Positions 12,876 through 23,582 of a stretch of DNA of 64,000 nucleotides are shown piece by piece (within the stretch, counting starts at the first letter, position 1; each line of letters starts with the position of its first letter). Under the pieces are notes generated by a model, which did not search any database, was not told the DNA's origin, and was given only the letters and a program-made list of their open reading frames with translations. The DNA is taken from the NCBI GenBank assembly GCA_034509925.1, contig CM067526.1:8012244-8076243 (forward strand). Direction: 5' to 3'. Made by a program: the position numbers and the translations under genes. This DNA comes from Hirudinaria manillensis. Its lineage: Eukaryota > Annelida > Clitellata > Hirudinida > Hirudinidae.

Positions 12876-13392
12876 AGCTTCACCGATGTCGCTTGGAAAC
12901 GATGACGTAAATCTGATTAACATAATTTATTTGATTATCATTAATAATCCTAAATTTACCTTTTTATGTTTATTTTTCCGCAATCCATCCGTTTCGAGAT
13001 GACACGGATGGAAGAGTTTACTTGTCCGAACAAATGTTACTGCACCGCTCATAAGAGATCCAGTCAAGCGTGTCGAAAAAATCGTATATAACCTCCAAGG
13101 AAAACATGAATATTCATCAAGATGATCATCATTTCATGTTTCATCTGATGACTCAACGACCAAATTTAATTAATTTTTATTTTTAATTAATATTTATTTT
13201 TATTTGGTTTTAATTTTAAACCTTCAAACGTCTGTTCTTACATCTTGCGTTAGTGCGCTCTCTTGCCTAACTCGTGTCTTATCCTTCGCCATCAATCCAT
13301 TCAATCATCCATTCATTCATTCATTCATTCTTTCATTCGCTCACTCATCAATCCAACTATTCGTCCATCTGTCCATCCTTCACAAGGACCTC

Positions 13393-13500
13393 TCCATAAT
13401 TGCCGCTAATGTGGCACAAAACTCCTCTTTGCGTCGATTCCCGTTGTCGTGGCAACGAAGCCTTTTGAATAACAACTTGATTGGAGCGCTTGTCCTGTCA
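13393..13500 (-). other. Weak exon-like island
   Basis: On the minus strand a balanced segment is open between an acceptor-like CTCTGACAG and a donor-like GAGAG|GTCC. It reads TSAPIKLLFKRLRCHDNGN and on through RRKEEFCATLAAIME. It abuts an asparagine-encoding triplet run at 13501-13550. The plus strand is open here too, so this is only a lead. Confidence 0.2.
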
Positions 13501-13614
13501 GAGTTGTTGCTGTTGTTGTTGTTGTCGTTGTCGTTGTTGTCTTTAATCTTTGTTTCTTGAACATACAACTGTCACGTTAGCAAAGATGACATTAACAAGC
13601 CATCATCGATAACT

Positions 13615-13690
13615 TGGTCGTGGTCGTCGTCATCATCATCGCCATCATCATCATCATCACTGTTATCATTATCATCATCATTGTTGATTG
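13615..13690. repeat. CATCAT/CGTCGT triplet tract
   Basis: Degenerate TCA/TCG triplets on the + strand; the methionine/threonine-rich minus frame across it is spurious. Confidence 0.8.
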
Positions 13691-13803
13691 GTCACCATCG
13701 TGAAGCCATGATTTCCAAAAGTCAAAAGAATTTTCAATAATTTTGATTTTATTTTTTGACAAATAAACTTTTGTTCTTTTAAAAACTGGGCACAAAATGT
13801 GAA

Positions 13804-14105
13804 CATCATATATTCATATATTCATATATTCATACATTCATATATTCATATATTCATATATCATATATCATATATTCATATATTCATATATTCATATATC
13901 ATATATTCATATATTCATACATTCATACATTCATATATTCATATATTCACACATTCATATATTCATATATTCATATATCATATATTCATATATCATATAT
14001 CATATATCATATATCATATATTCATATATTCATATATCATATATCATATATTCATATATTCATATATTCATATATCATATATTCATACATTCATATATCG
14101 AATAT
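13804..14105. repeat. ATATTC(AT) array, about 300 bp
   Basis: Irregular tandem array of atattcat and atatcat units with occasional atacattc variants. The 126-codon + open frame (YSYIHIFI repeats) is a product of the array. Confidence 0.95.
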
Positions 14106-14459
14106 ACGAATGCATGAACATCAAGCAACACATTACTGGATTTAATTACAGATATTATATTCAAATAAAGTTTGTTTAGAAAATGTTGTGGACTCAAAAT
14201 TGGTTGTACGGATGTTCTCAATTAATAACTTTCGCATTTGGAATATTTTATCATTATTATACTTAATAATAATTTTAATGTAGTCGATGATGATGATTGT
14301 GATAGATATTATTATTATTATCATCATCATTATTATTATTAGCTTTAATTGAATTGTATTGTTATCTCCACTTTGTAAGGTTCCTATAATTGAGAGCTGA
14401 TAAATGTACAAAGGAAATGCGTCATTCATCCTCTGGAATGATTGAAAGAAAGAATCACT

Positions 14460-14594
14460 TCATAACTTCGGACCTTCCATTGTCACGACGGAGTTTATTT
14501 CCAAGTGATTGTCTGAGCTTTCATTGTTCAACTTTCCATTCACGACTTCGATATTAGCGAGTCCGTCATCAAATTGCTTCCAATCAAATTGTTG
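14460..14594 (-). CDS. Candidate terminal exon of unrecognised Q-rich gene
   Basis: On the minus strand 45 codons (stop included) follow an acceptor-like GGGTATAG. They start QQFDWKQFDDGLANIEVVNG and end TMEGPKL-stop. The exon is phase 0, composition is balanced and the peptide is not low complexity. The exon at 17967-18212 on the same strand ends in phase 0 at a strong GTAAGT donor, so the two join without a frame change across a 3.4-kb intron. I do not recognise the family; a glutamine-rich nuclear regulator is a guess from composition only. It lacks an early methionine, as expected for an internal or terminal exon. Confidence 0.45.
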   Translation of the reverse strand, partial: QQFDWKQFDDGLANIEVVNGKLNNESSDNHLEINSVVTMEGPKL

Positions 14595-14602
14595 CTATAC
14601 CC

Positions 14603-15985
14603 TTACAGGTTGAGGTTCTTATTATGATCGTGTTGGTTATATAATAATATTTTATATAACGTTTATACATAGAAGTATGACTCTTTTTTTTATATTCACA
14701 CAGTTACAGAAAGATAGAGGCACACTTTTACGTATAAATGCATGCATTTTAAGTATAAAGACTCACGTGAATAAGTTAAATGTAAAGACATACGTGCATA
14801 ACTTAAACATGATTGTTGCATAGCGTAGACTACATAAGATACAACACAGTATTTGTATCAACAACATGCAACAAAACTCACAGCGACGACGAAGCATCCA
14901 CATGTGAATGATGTTCATATAAAATTATCTTCCAAGCATTTATTGCATTTTGTAGGAAATTAAAAAACATAAATTATTTTTATAAGCATTTTATGAACAA
15001 TTTCATAAAAGGGTTTATTTATAAAAAATAATATTGATGAACGACGAAATAAATAATTTGAATTCCTAAAAAATAAATTAATTAATTGATAATGTTAATT
15101 AATGTTGCTATTAATATCAATGACGACGTCATAGATTAATTAATAAACCGTGACATTAATAACCTTAGGCTGTCGTGTCTGAAAAGCTGATTAACAGCCA
15201 AATTATTTGATAATATTAAATATTATTTTAAGTATTATTTTAAATAATATTTTGAAAATACAAGAACGGTAAATTTAATAAAAAATCAATTATTAAACTA
15301 AATTGTTGGTAATATAGTTTTAACATTATTTAATATTAACTATTTAATTTAAAATTTAATAAATTCTTTACATTTAATCGTTATAATCATTATAATCGAA
15401 TTAATAAATATGGAAAATAACTTAATCCCTTAATTATGTCTTCAGGGAATAGTTTGCGGATAATCAGATTTTAACCGCTAATTTATTTAACTGATGATGA
15501 CTTTAGAGTACAAATTTTAGACGATGATGATGACAACGATGATGGTTATCTCGATGACGACGACGACTACGATGATGAGGATGGTGATGTGAAGTATGTA
15601 TTGAATAATTATAATGAATTACGTAAATTACTTCGAATAATAATAATAACATTTCCCCCAATAAATCCTATACTGCTAAAATAATGAAATTCCTATTTGA
15701 AAATAATCTGTATCCAACATCACATTTATAATCAATAACAATCGTCATCAATAGCTATTTATTTTTATACTACATGAATAATTAAATACATAAATACATA
15801 AATACATACATGCATAATTACTTAAATACAAGCCTGACCTGATCATCGCCTGATCAATTTGGCACCATATTGCAACTTTTCGGTAAGGATGAATATACAA
15901 ATTTATCACTTCGAAGATGACGAAGAACGAAACTGGTGATGCCACGTCGACACTAATTAATTGATTAATTAATTAATTAATTAAT

Positions 15986-16020
<35 letters not shown>

Positions 16021-16240
16021 TCTCTTCATTTATTTATTTTGCCACATTATAAACATCAATGCTGTAAGAACTGCAAACATCTTTTAATGTGCATCGCCAT
16101 AACATATATTGATGCACGTAGAAATTCATGAATTAATAACTGCTAACGAATACAAATTTATTAATTACTTACTAAATTAATTAATTAATATCAGCAGAAA
16201 CCATGGTGTTATTCCATACATTCAATGAACCGTGAACGCA
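14603..16240. other. AT-rich, no gene seen
   Basis: AT-rich DNA with GAT/GAC triplets at about 15520-15590 and TTAA/TTTA repeats at about 15955-16035. The 65-codon minus frame near 15.8 kb has no support. Confidence 0.5.
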
Positions 16241-16243
16241 CCA

Positions 16244-16326
16244 CATTCGCGCTGTCACGCTTCATTGAAGTTCTTATTGCAGGTGCTCTGGACAGGTGAC
16301 TTGTTGCTTCAACGGCGCCTTGCCTA
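16244..16326 (-). other. Exon-like island on minus strand
   Basis: A balanced patch is open on the minus strand from a TTATTTAG acceptor-like site to a GTGCGT donor-like site, reading QGAVEATSHLSRAPAIRTSM and on to KRDSANV. Its entry phase does not fit a direct join to the Q-rich exon at 17967-18212, so if real it is an alternative exon or belongs elsewhere. Confidence 0.2.
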
Positions 16327-17966
16327 AATAATTGTTCACGCATCGCTTCCTGCCATCACCACCATCAGTCATCGTCGTCATCGTCGTCGTCGTCATCTTC
16401 CATTCGGTTCATAATGCAGCACAACACAGAAATAATTAATTAATTTTGGGACAATTAATTAATATGTCATTAATGAGTTGAGTTCGTGCGACCATGGCAA
16501 CAGTCTCCATGTCACGTGTTCGCAATTCATCCTAGTATTGGTGCGCTATAAAAATGAGGGAGCGCATAAAAAGCCTTTTACATCCTCAATCATAAGGTTA
16601 CCGAAAGATTATTTAAATACAATCGTGATGGCACAATTTATGAAGGATATTTTATTATATTTAAATATATATTAATATTAAAATTCAATACTTATTTAAT
16701 ATTTATTTCAGAAATGTTTCAGAAAAGTTTATTTACCTAAGATTTACCTATCGTTCAAAGTCCGTTCAAATATGTTGTTCAATTCATGCCATGATACGTC
16801 ACTAATTTTAAAAGAGTACATAACAATAACTATTATTATTATTATTTCAACAATAATTGTAATTAATCTTTAATTTATCACATAATTATTATTTATAACT
16901 TTCTCATAAAATCCTATTTATTACCGTGTGAAAGAGAATCATGACTTGGCATATAAACATCTCTTTCGTTGCCATTAGCAACAATTCATAACATCGTATT
17001 TGAAGTTTGGTCAGTATTTCATTCTTTAATTATTTTCTAATTAAATGACAATTATTATCGATTTATAATATATTATGATTATAAAATATTATAATAATAA
17101 ATACTCAGCTTACGAAGTAATAATAAATATTTAATTTACATAAACCAGTGAATATAAAGTATTTAATTTGCACGACCCACTGAAATCAACCAAAATGAAC
17201 GACAAACGTTGCCAATAAATCTAAGGATTGTTGAACGAAAGTTTGTATGATTTTAATAAATTTAAATGATATTTCAATTTTATTAGATCCAATAAGAGTA
17301 AAATAATTAATAAATGAATGAATAAATAGATAAATGAATGAATGAATGAATAAATAAATGCTCCGATAAGAAATAAATAATTATTTGTAAATAAAATATT
17401 TATAATTGTTTAAACTTGTTTCTCATGTCAGCTGATAAAATTCAAGCGTTCGACGGTTCATAATAAACCCATTGCAAGGCAAGAATTACAGAACAAGCAT
17501 CATTATCAGGAACAACAAGGTATTTGTTTACTTTTTGTTAGGAAGTGTTATCGTGTAATTAAATATTAAATATAATTGTAATTTTAATTTATTGTAATCC
17601 TGGTATCAAATATTAATTATAATTGTAATAATGGAATTAAACATGAAAATATGTTTCGTTTGATAATCGATCAAGTATTAAAAAAAACCCGACCCTTTGT
17701 TATTCGTATTGGAGAGAAGACATTATTTCGAACTTCCCAAATTATTTCTGATCATTCAATCGTTGAGTATGTAAAGTTCTCGTGGCAATTAAATTTAAAA
17801 ATTTAAAAACAATTCGTCAAAATAATGCTTTGAAATCGGAAAAGTCAACAAAAGATTAACCTTTGAAATTAAGAACTGATTTTATTTTTAACGTTTCGCA
17901 TTTTTTTCGTTGTGCACCAAGAATGAGTTGCGATGAAAGGTTTTTGGTTCTCAAAGCGAAACTTAC

Positions 17967-18212
17967 TTTAAGTTGAAGAGGATGTTGTTGTTGCTGCAAC
18001 TGGAGAGGATTCGACACTAAAGTCTGTTGTTGTTGTTGTTGTTGTTGACGAGCTGTAGTTGGTTGCTGATGATGTTGTTGTTGTTGTTGCTGGAATAGTT
18101 GCTGTTGTTCGTCGTAGGACAAGACAAAGGATTCTGTCGGAGATGGTGTCGCAAGCGTGAAAGCTGTTGCTGTTGTCGTTGCAGGTACAACGGTCGGCGA
18201 CTGGTAGTTGAT
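17967..18212 (-). CDS. Candidate glutamine-rich internal exon
   Basis: On the minus strand 82 codons lie between an acceptor-like CCAACAACAG and a near-perfect donor AAA|GTAAGT, phase 0 at both ends. The peptide starts INYQSPTVVPATTTATAFTL, continues with a serine/threonine/proline-rich stretch, then three glutamine runs with a short histidine pair, and ends PLQLK. The opening mixed-composition part and the splice donor argue that this is an exon rather than a plain CAG/CAA microsatellite. It most likely joins the exon at 14460-14594. Upstream exons are not identified; an asparagine-rich open segment at about 18650-18750 on the same strand is one possibility. The gene is not recognised. Confidence 0.5.
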
Positions 18213-18649
18213 CTGTTGTTGGAAGTCGTAATAAACATAAATCATGGATCTCAATGTTTATTAATACAACTTCGCTTCCTTTAAACGAAAAATTGTCTCC
18301 TGAAAGTTCTTGACGATTAAGGAAGCAATTATGAAATGTTGGAAATTTGCTGCATCTGAGAACTTCAGTGCAGTACAGTCTTATTCTTCTTCTTCTTCTT
18401 CTTCTTTGTCCTCGTTTTAGTAAAGTTATTGAGTTGTTGTAACCGAAGCAAGACTCAATAGTTGCTCGAAAAGTCAAATTGTACGTCGCCAAAAAGTTCA
18501 GATCGGAATTTATAAGTCTCACAGAAGGCCGACTATAGCTGACGTTGGCCTGTGACAACACATACATTCGAATACACGTACACATACGCACACACAAGCA
18601 CACACACATATGAGTGTCACTGTCGGAGAGAACTTATGTACGTGAGAGT

Positions 18650-18750
18650 GACCCAATGGAATCAACGATGAGATCACTTCGTGGTTGTTGTTGTTGTCGT
18701 TTTGGATGAACATTTCATTGTTGTTGTTGCTGTTGTTGACTTTGAATAAC
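18650..18750 (-). other. Asparagine-rich exon-like segment
   Basis: A minus-strand open segment reads VNNSNNNNEMFIQNDNNNNH and continues EVISSLIPLGHSHVH. It is flanked by AT-rich and ATAC-rich DNA. A GTACAT donor-like site follows GHSH. It might belong with the Q-rich exon at 17967-18212, but phase could not be established. Confidence 0.25.
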
Positions 18751-19223
18751 TCCATGCAGCAATATATACAAGCACACAATATATATATGTACTTTGTATA
18801 CGACATATACAAAGTATACAAGTATATTGTTTCTACAAGTATACAATACAGTACAATACAATATATTTCTTGTCCATCGAGTACAAGTACAATTGGTTTG
18901 CAAAACAACTTACAAAACAGGATTATAAGCAACTTGGTCTAAAAAGTATCAAATGCGCAAATATTTGCTTACCATGTAAATGTATCAAACAATATTAATT
19001 TATAAGTTGACAAAACATGAAAGTCTTAAGAAGTACATTAATTGATTTTGATTTGTTTGGCTCTCGTTCCTTTTTTGTCTTCAATTTTAATTCCCGGATT
19101 CTGAAATAATCTGCAGATCATTTTGCCGAATTGTTTATCATTTAATAATTATAATGATTAATTAATTAATTCATTAATTCAGAATTTACAATTCCCCATT
19201 AACATATAGGAATGTAATACTAG

Positions 19224-19457
19224 TTCATTGCGGAAGCCTCGAAATGGCGTAACAAAGGAAACCGAAATTACAAATCCTTGACCGTTAGAGGGACCAAGCT
19301 TAGATGGACAATTAGAAATTTAGAGTTGGATGACGATGATGACGACGATGATGATGCAAGTGATGACGACAATAAGATGACGAATGAGGAAAATTTGAAA
19401 AAAAGATACTCTGAGTTGAATTCCACTCGAGAAAGTGACAGCATGGGTGGCTTTTAA
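19224..19457 (+). other. Candidate terminal exon, acidic protein end
   Basis: After an AG (aatactag) a + frame stays open for 77 codons to a TAA. It begins FIAEASKWRNKGNRNYKSLT, has a basic segment, an aspartate run from GAY triplets, and a charged end finishing SDSMGGF-stop. It lacks a methionine until two thirds of the way along. The mixed first half reads like protein, but no domain is recognised and the acceptor's pyrimidine tract is poor. Confidence 0.3.
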
Positions 19458-19484
19458 ACTTTACAGTATTGTTTCTTTATCAGT

Positions 19485-19562
19485 CCATCGAATCATTCAT
19501 TCATCAATCCATCTACTTATTCATCCATCCATTCATTCATCCATCCATCCATCCTTCCATCC
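19485..19562. repeat. ATTC/ATCC tetranucleotide tract
   Basis: Imperfect ATTC and ATCC units, similar to the tracts at 11.6 and 12.8 kb. Confidence 0.85.
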
Positions 19563-19700
19563 ACGTCCAGTCCGGTGGATCCGTACAACTTGTATGTTCT
19601 TATAGGAAGGGTTTAAATTGGCCAGCAGACCGATGTATGTATGAATGAGCGAGCAAAAGTCGATAGATCGTAATCTCCATTATGTACTGCCTTCCTTCTC

Positions 19701-19840
19701 TCAGTCAGTACGAGGCTTCTTTCCTGAGTGGTTTTGGATCTTTTCCAGGCATTTCAAGGAGACTTCCTTTGAGTTTCGACCATGGCTTTCTTTCAGCATA
19801 TGTTCTCGAGGAATTACCCACGTTCTATTTATAGATACGC
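19701..19840 (-). other. Candidate terminal exon on minus strand
   Basis: Balanced composition with a minus frame open for 46 codons, including INRTWVIPREHMLKESHGRN and ending NHSGKKPRTD-stop, after an AACAACAAG acceptor-like site. The + strand is also open (67 codons with a methionine, many W and F) but reads less like protein. Family unknown. Confidence 0.3.
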
Positions 19841-19857
19841 CTTGTTGTTAATTATGT

Positions 19858-21243
19858 TATTATTTGATCACTACGGCTAGAAGCGACGTTCGAATTATCA
19901 CTTTCCAGTTGTTTCTAATTGCTTCTAATTGGTTGGAATATTCTAACCGTCATCATCATCATCAGTAGCAATTCTAACCGTAGTCATCATTATCATCATC
20001 ATCGTCGTCGTCGTCGTCATCATTTTCTTCGACACCAGCTCAAACATCATTTCATATGCTCACCTAAAATGCGACAAATTTAAGCTTTGCAACAGGTGAT
20101 GACATGTGTGGTTGTTTCATGAAAATTGTTTTGACTCGATGTTGATTATGATGATGATGTTGGTTATTATAATTAAGAATAAGATATTATACAGCAACCC
20201 TGTCGGTGACAACATTACTCCGATGTTCGATTTACAATTGGTAAATGTTACATAACTCTTGCATAATTCGTGAAAAAATGCTATAATTGATGAATTAATA
20301 ATCCACTATTCTCATCGAAGCCATCAAAACCTTAAGAGGAAGTAAAGATATGATGATTAGAAGGGATTCTTTTGACAATCGAACGTACATATGGTAAAAG
20401 TTTACAAACACAATTTCAAGATTAGATTCATATTATTATATGCTAATGTTAATATTATTGTTTTTTCTACAAAAATAATAAACAAATAAATTATTCAATT
20501 AATTGCTGGGACGAGATTAGCAAGTAATTAAAAATGGACGGCTACTTTTGGCGGCATCGCATTTTACATGAGCATGAACTGCTGTTTGAGGAACGTGTTT
20601 ATCAGTCTTTTTTTTTTGGTCCTCAGATTGGAAAGAAAAGTCAATGATTATAAACCATCACTGCTGATGGTTATTCAATTATTGCGTTCAAATTTTACTC
20701 AGTTTAATGAGTCGCTCGATAATCAATTCTTTATTCGCTTTTAATTGACAAGAATCAACTAGGCCGATGAAGTTGAACAGCATTTCAGAGGTTTTCTTTA
20801 AGCAAACAGAGTTTAAAATTGAGAAGTAAGAAATAAAGAAGAAAGGCATTAAAACAATCCGGAAATCTCTGATGTACCGAATTCAATCTAACGGATTTGA
20901 ACACGAATTTGGATGGAATTATTTTTCATGTCTGTCCGGATCTCCGAGTACAGTTTGCAATTCCAACCTTTCTGAGATGAAAGCTTGTTTCCCATGCTTC
21001 TGATTTTCATCATTTTGTACGCATAGGAGCCGATGAACAAGTCACATTTGATGAACGTTATCGTTTTTAGACATCTATAAGTCCTTCGACAACACTTCAA
21101 AAATTCTAGAATATTTGCAAGAACTTTTAATATTTTATTTTAGGTATTTCCAGTCTTTGGGAAAATTTTTACAAGAACAGCGCGCTAAACTTGAAATAAA
21201 CATCTTGTTTACGGGCGATTTTAAACGAGAAATATATTTATAG
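19858..21243. other. AT-rich flank upstream of brambleberry-like gene
   Basis: Contains CATCAT/CGTCGT triplets (19950-20025). A less AT-rich island at 20880-21100 is open in several frames (70 codons on minus), without splice or domain support. The region just before 21244 should hold the promoter of the next gene, but no clear core element was identified. Confidence 0.5.
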
Positions 21244-23508
21244 ATGTTCCCTATAATTAATATTCTCTTTCATACTGTTTTTATACATATTTTTTTCTGT
21301 AATTCACTTGAGTCATTTGACCATGAAAGGTACAGCGCAGGCAAAGCTGATTTAGCATATTTGAAGCAAGAAGCAAGTTTACCTAAATATGGGAAATGTT
21401 GGCTAGATGCATTGGAACAGTTAGAGATTGGATGTGAAAGGTTGACAGAGGATGAACTTTACAGAATGACCTTTTCATTTATGAACTGCTTCTTACTCAA
21501 GACTGGACGTGACATCCAGGAATGTTCCCCATATTCAAGCATTGAGGATTGCACAAGAGTCCTCAACTCTGAAGCTTATGCTGTCTACACTAAATTTTTC
21601 ACTCACACGCAAAACGTCTGTTTTTTCTTGCAAGCTCAGAAGTGGCAAGCGGTCATAAAGTTTACGACACATCGATTAGTTGATGCTTCTGATGCCGTTG
21701 CTTTGCAAATGAAAGACTCGAATGAACTTCAGTCAGAAATTCTCAAACGTCAAGAAGATTCGGTTCGTTTGCAGGAAGTTCTGTTGGAAAGTGGAAATTC
21801 TTTAATGAAGACATTGGATATATCAAAGCTTGAACTTAACAGGATGATGAATGACTTCAAAACTTCATCTTTAGAACAAAAGAATTTGTTGTTTGAAGTT
21901 TTTGATGCAATAAAGTAGGATTTACAGAACTATTTATGAAAAGATATTTGGTTATAACTATATTGGCTTAACCATTTTCAGGTCATTTCAGTCATTGGTG
22001 ATTGGAGAAATGTCTGGATTCCTTTCTCTTGTTTTCTTTGTGGCTGGGATGCTAATTTCCTTCTTGTTGACATCTTCACCTCGATCGTCATCAGCAAGGC
22101 TTCCTTTATTCATCATATTGTCCATCAATTTCTTGGTCGAGAAAACGCTTTTCGGCTATGTTCGGTTACACGAAGACGTTCCGAGCGACCGAACGTTTAC
22201 TATGAGTGAGGTGAGTCTACGTTTATGGAAAATTCATCTGAAAAATATCCTAAACGTTCATTTTAAGTGGTAGCAATTTCCATTTCTCAGGAGGAGTACT
22301 ACGAACACAGAAACATTTCTCGTTTAATTTCCATGGTGACGTCCTTGACTTGCCTTCTCTGGTGTGCTTTTAGATATCAAGATTTTGGATTTCTCAGCTA
22401 CAGCATGTTGAAGCAATTGTCAGAAGAAAACAACATGTTCAAGGAAATCTTATCAAGTATGTAATTGGCTTTTCTTTTTAGACTAGACCGTTTATCGCCT
22501 TATATGCATCCAGCCAATCTTTCTGGTGCCCCAAGTATTTTAAGAGGATTCTTAATTGTTCCACTATTTGCATAGTATCTCTTCCCAAAAGTGCTCTCTG
22601 GCACTCCAGGCTGGGTCATGACATGTGGTAACATTAACAATTCAGTCAGCCTGCACACCAAATCATGATGACATATTTACTGTTGCTATTAAAATAATGT
22701 CGTTTTAATCAGATCTCCAGCATCACATGTCAGAAAAGGAAATTGATGAATCTGAAAGCCTAGGTAAATGGACAAATTACTTCCTATTGAATTTAATTAT
22801 GCAATCTTGAATTACATTTCATTAAAATAATGTTGCAAATATTTGTCAAAGTGAATCAACTGAAAAATTTTAATTTTTGCAGGATATGGATCTGATGATG
22901 ATTCCTCTGTTTCAACATTGGACCAATCAGAGGACAGAACATTTCATCCAGACACTTCAATGACCTCCTCTTTATTAACAGAAGAATTCCTATCTGGCTC
23001 AACCCCTTCCAAGGATCAACTTGCTGGAAGCTTGGTGCCTAACTTCTACACCCCATCCAGTGTGTTATTGATGTTTTTCTCATTCATGTGATGATATACA
23101 ATATCTCATTAAACATTTGCAGAGAAAGCTGGAAATGAAAGCAGCGATCAACGAGTTTCTGTTGCAACGGTAGTTTATTATACTTTATAATTTTACATAT
23201 GGAATAGTTTTGTTCAATGAAGCATATCATTTTTTGCTGTGATATTTCTTAACCAAATATTTGAATTTTCTCTTCTAGTATTCACCGTTGTCAACAACTT
23301 ATAGATAGATCTTAAGATATTAACTTGTTAATTGCAGTTATCTCCAGCTGGAAGATATGACTTGAGGCCCCGTAAAACACCAGATCGATACAGAGATAAA
23401 TTTGATGAAAGTCCACTGGAATTTGGAAAGAAGATTAAATTGTTGGAGAGGGACTCAATCAAAAATTCTGTTAAGACAATATCATACAATAGGATTAATA
23501 AAGTGTAG
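21244..23508 (+). CDS. Brambleberry-like nuclear fusion protein (KAR5/GEX1/BMB family)
   Basis: Seven exons joined by GT-AG introns in consistent phase: 21244-21914, 21982-22210, 22291-22456, 22713-22763, 22883-23059, about 23124-23169 and 23338-23508, giving about 503 residues. The product has an N-terminal signal-like hydrophobic stretch (residues 5-20), a cysteine-rich domain (C52, C64, C82, C94, C103, C126) with the family's KCWLDAL opening, a coiled-coil region, then hydrophobic segments near the exon 1/2 junction (SGFLSLVFFVAGMLISFLLT) and after it. The C-terminal tail is acidic then basic. Family members act at the nuclear envelope: yeast Kar5 in karyogamy, zebrafish brambleberry in fusion of karyomeres in early embryos. 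The start is the first methionine and gives the signal peptide. An AATAAA overlaps the final codons, and the next gene starts 74 bp after the stop. Confidence 0.87.
23497..23502 (+). promoter_or_regulatory. AATAAA polyadenylation hexamer inside the last codons
   Basis: The hexamer spans the Asn-Lys codons just before the brambleberry-like stop. If used, cleavage would fall within the 74-bp gap before the BBS10 start codon. Confidence 0.5.
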
Positions 23509-23582
23509 CTTGTCTTTGTTTTTGTTTACATTGGAGATGTACTCGTAGCTCCTTCGATTCGTGCAATAGATGGTTTTAAAAG

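Noticed and set aside
12999..13093. 30-codon + frame with four cysteines
   Set aside because: Too short, no signal peptide and no context.
20888..21100. 70-codon minus frame upstream of the brambleberry-like gene
   Set aside because: Several frames on both strands are open here, without splice signals or a recognisable peptide, so no strand can be preferred.
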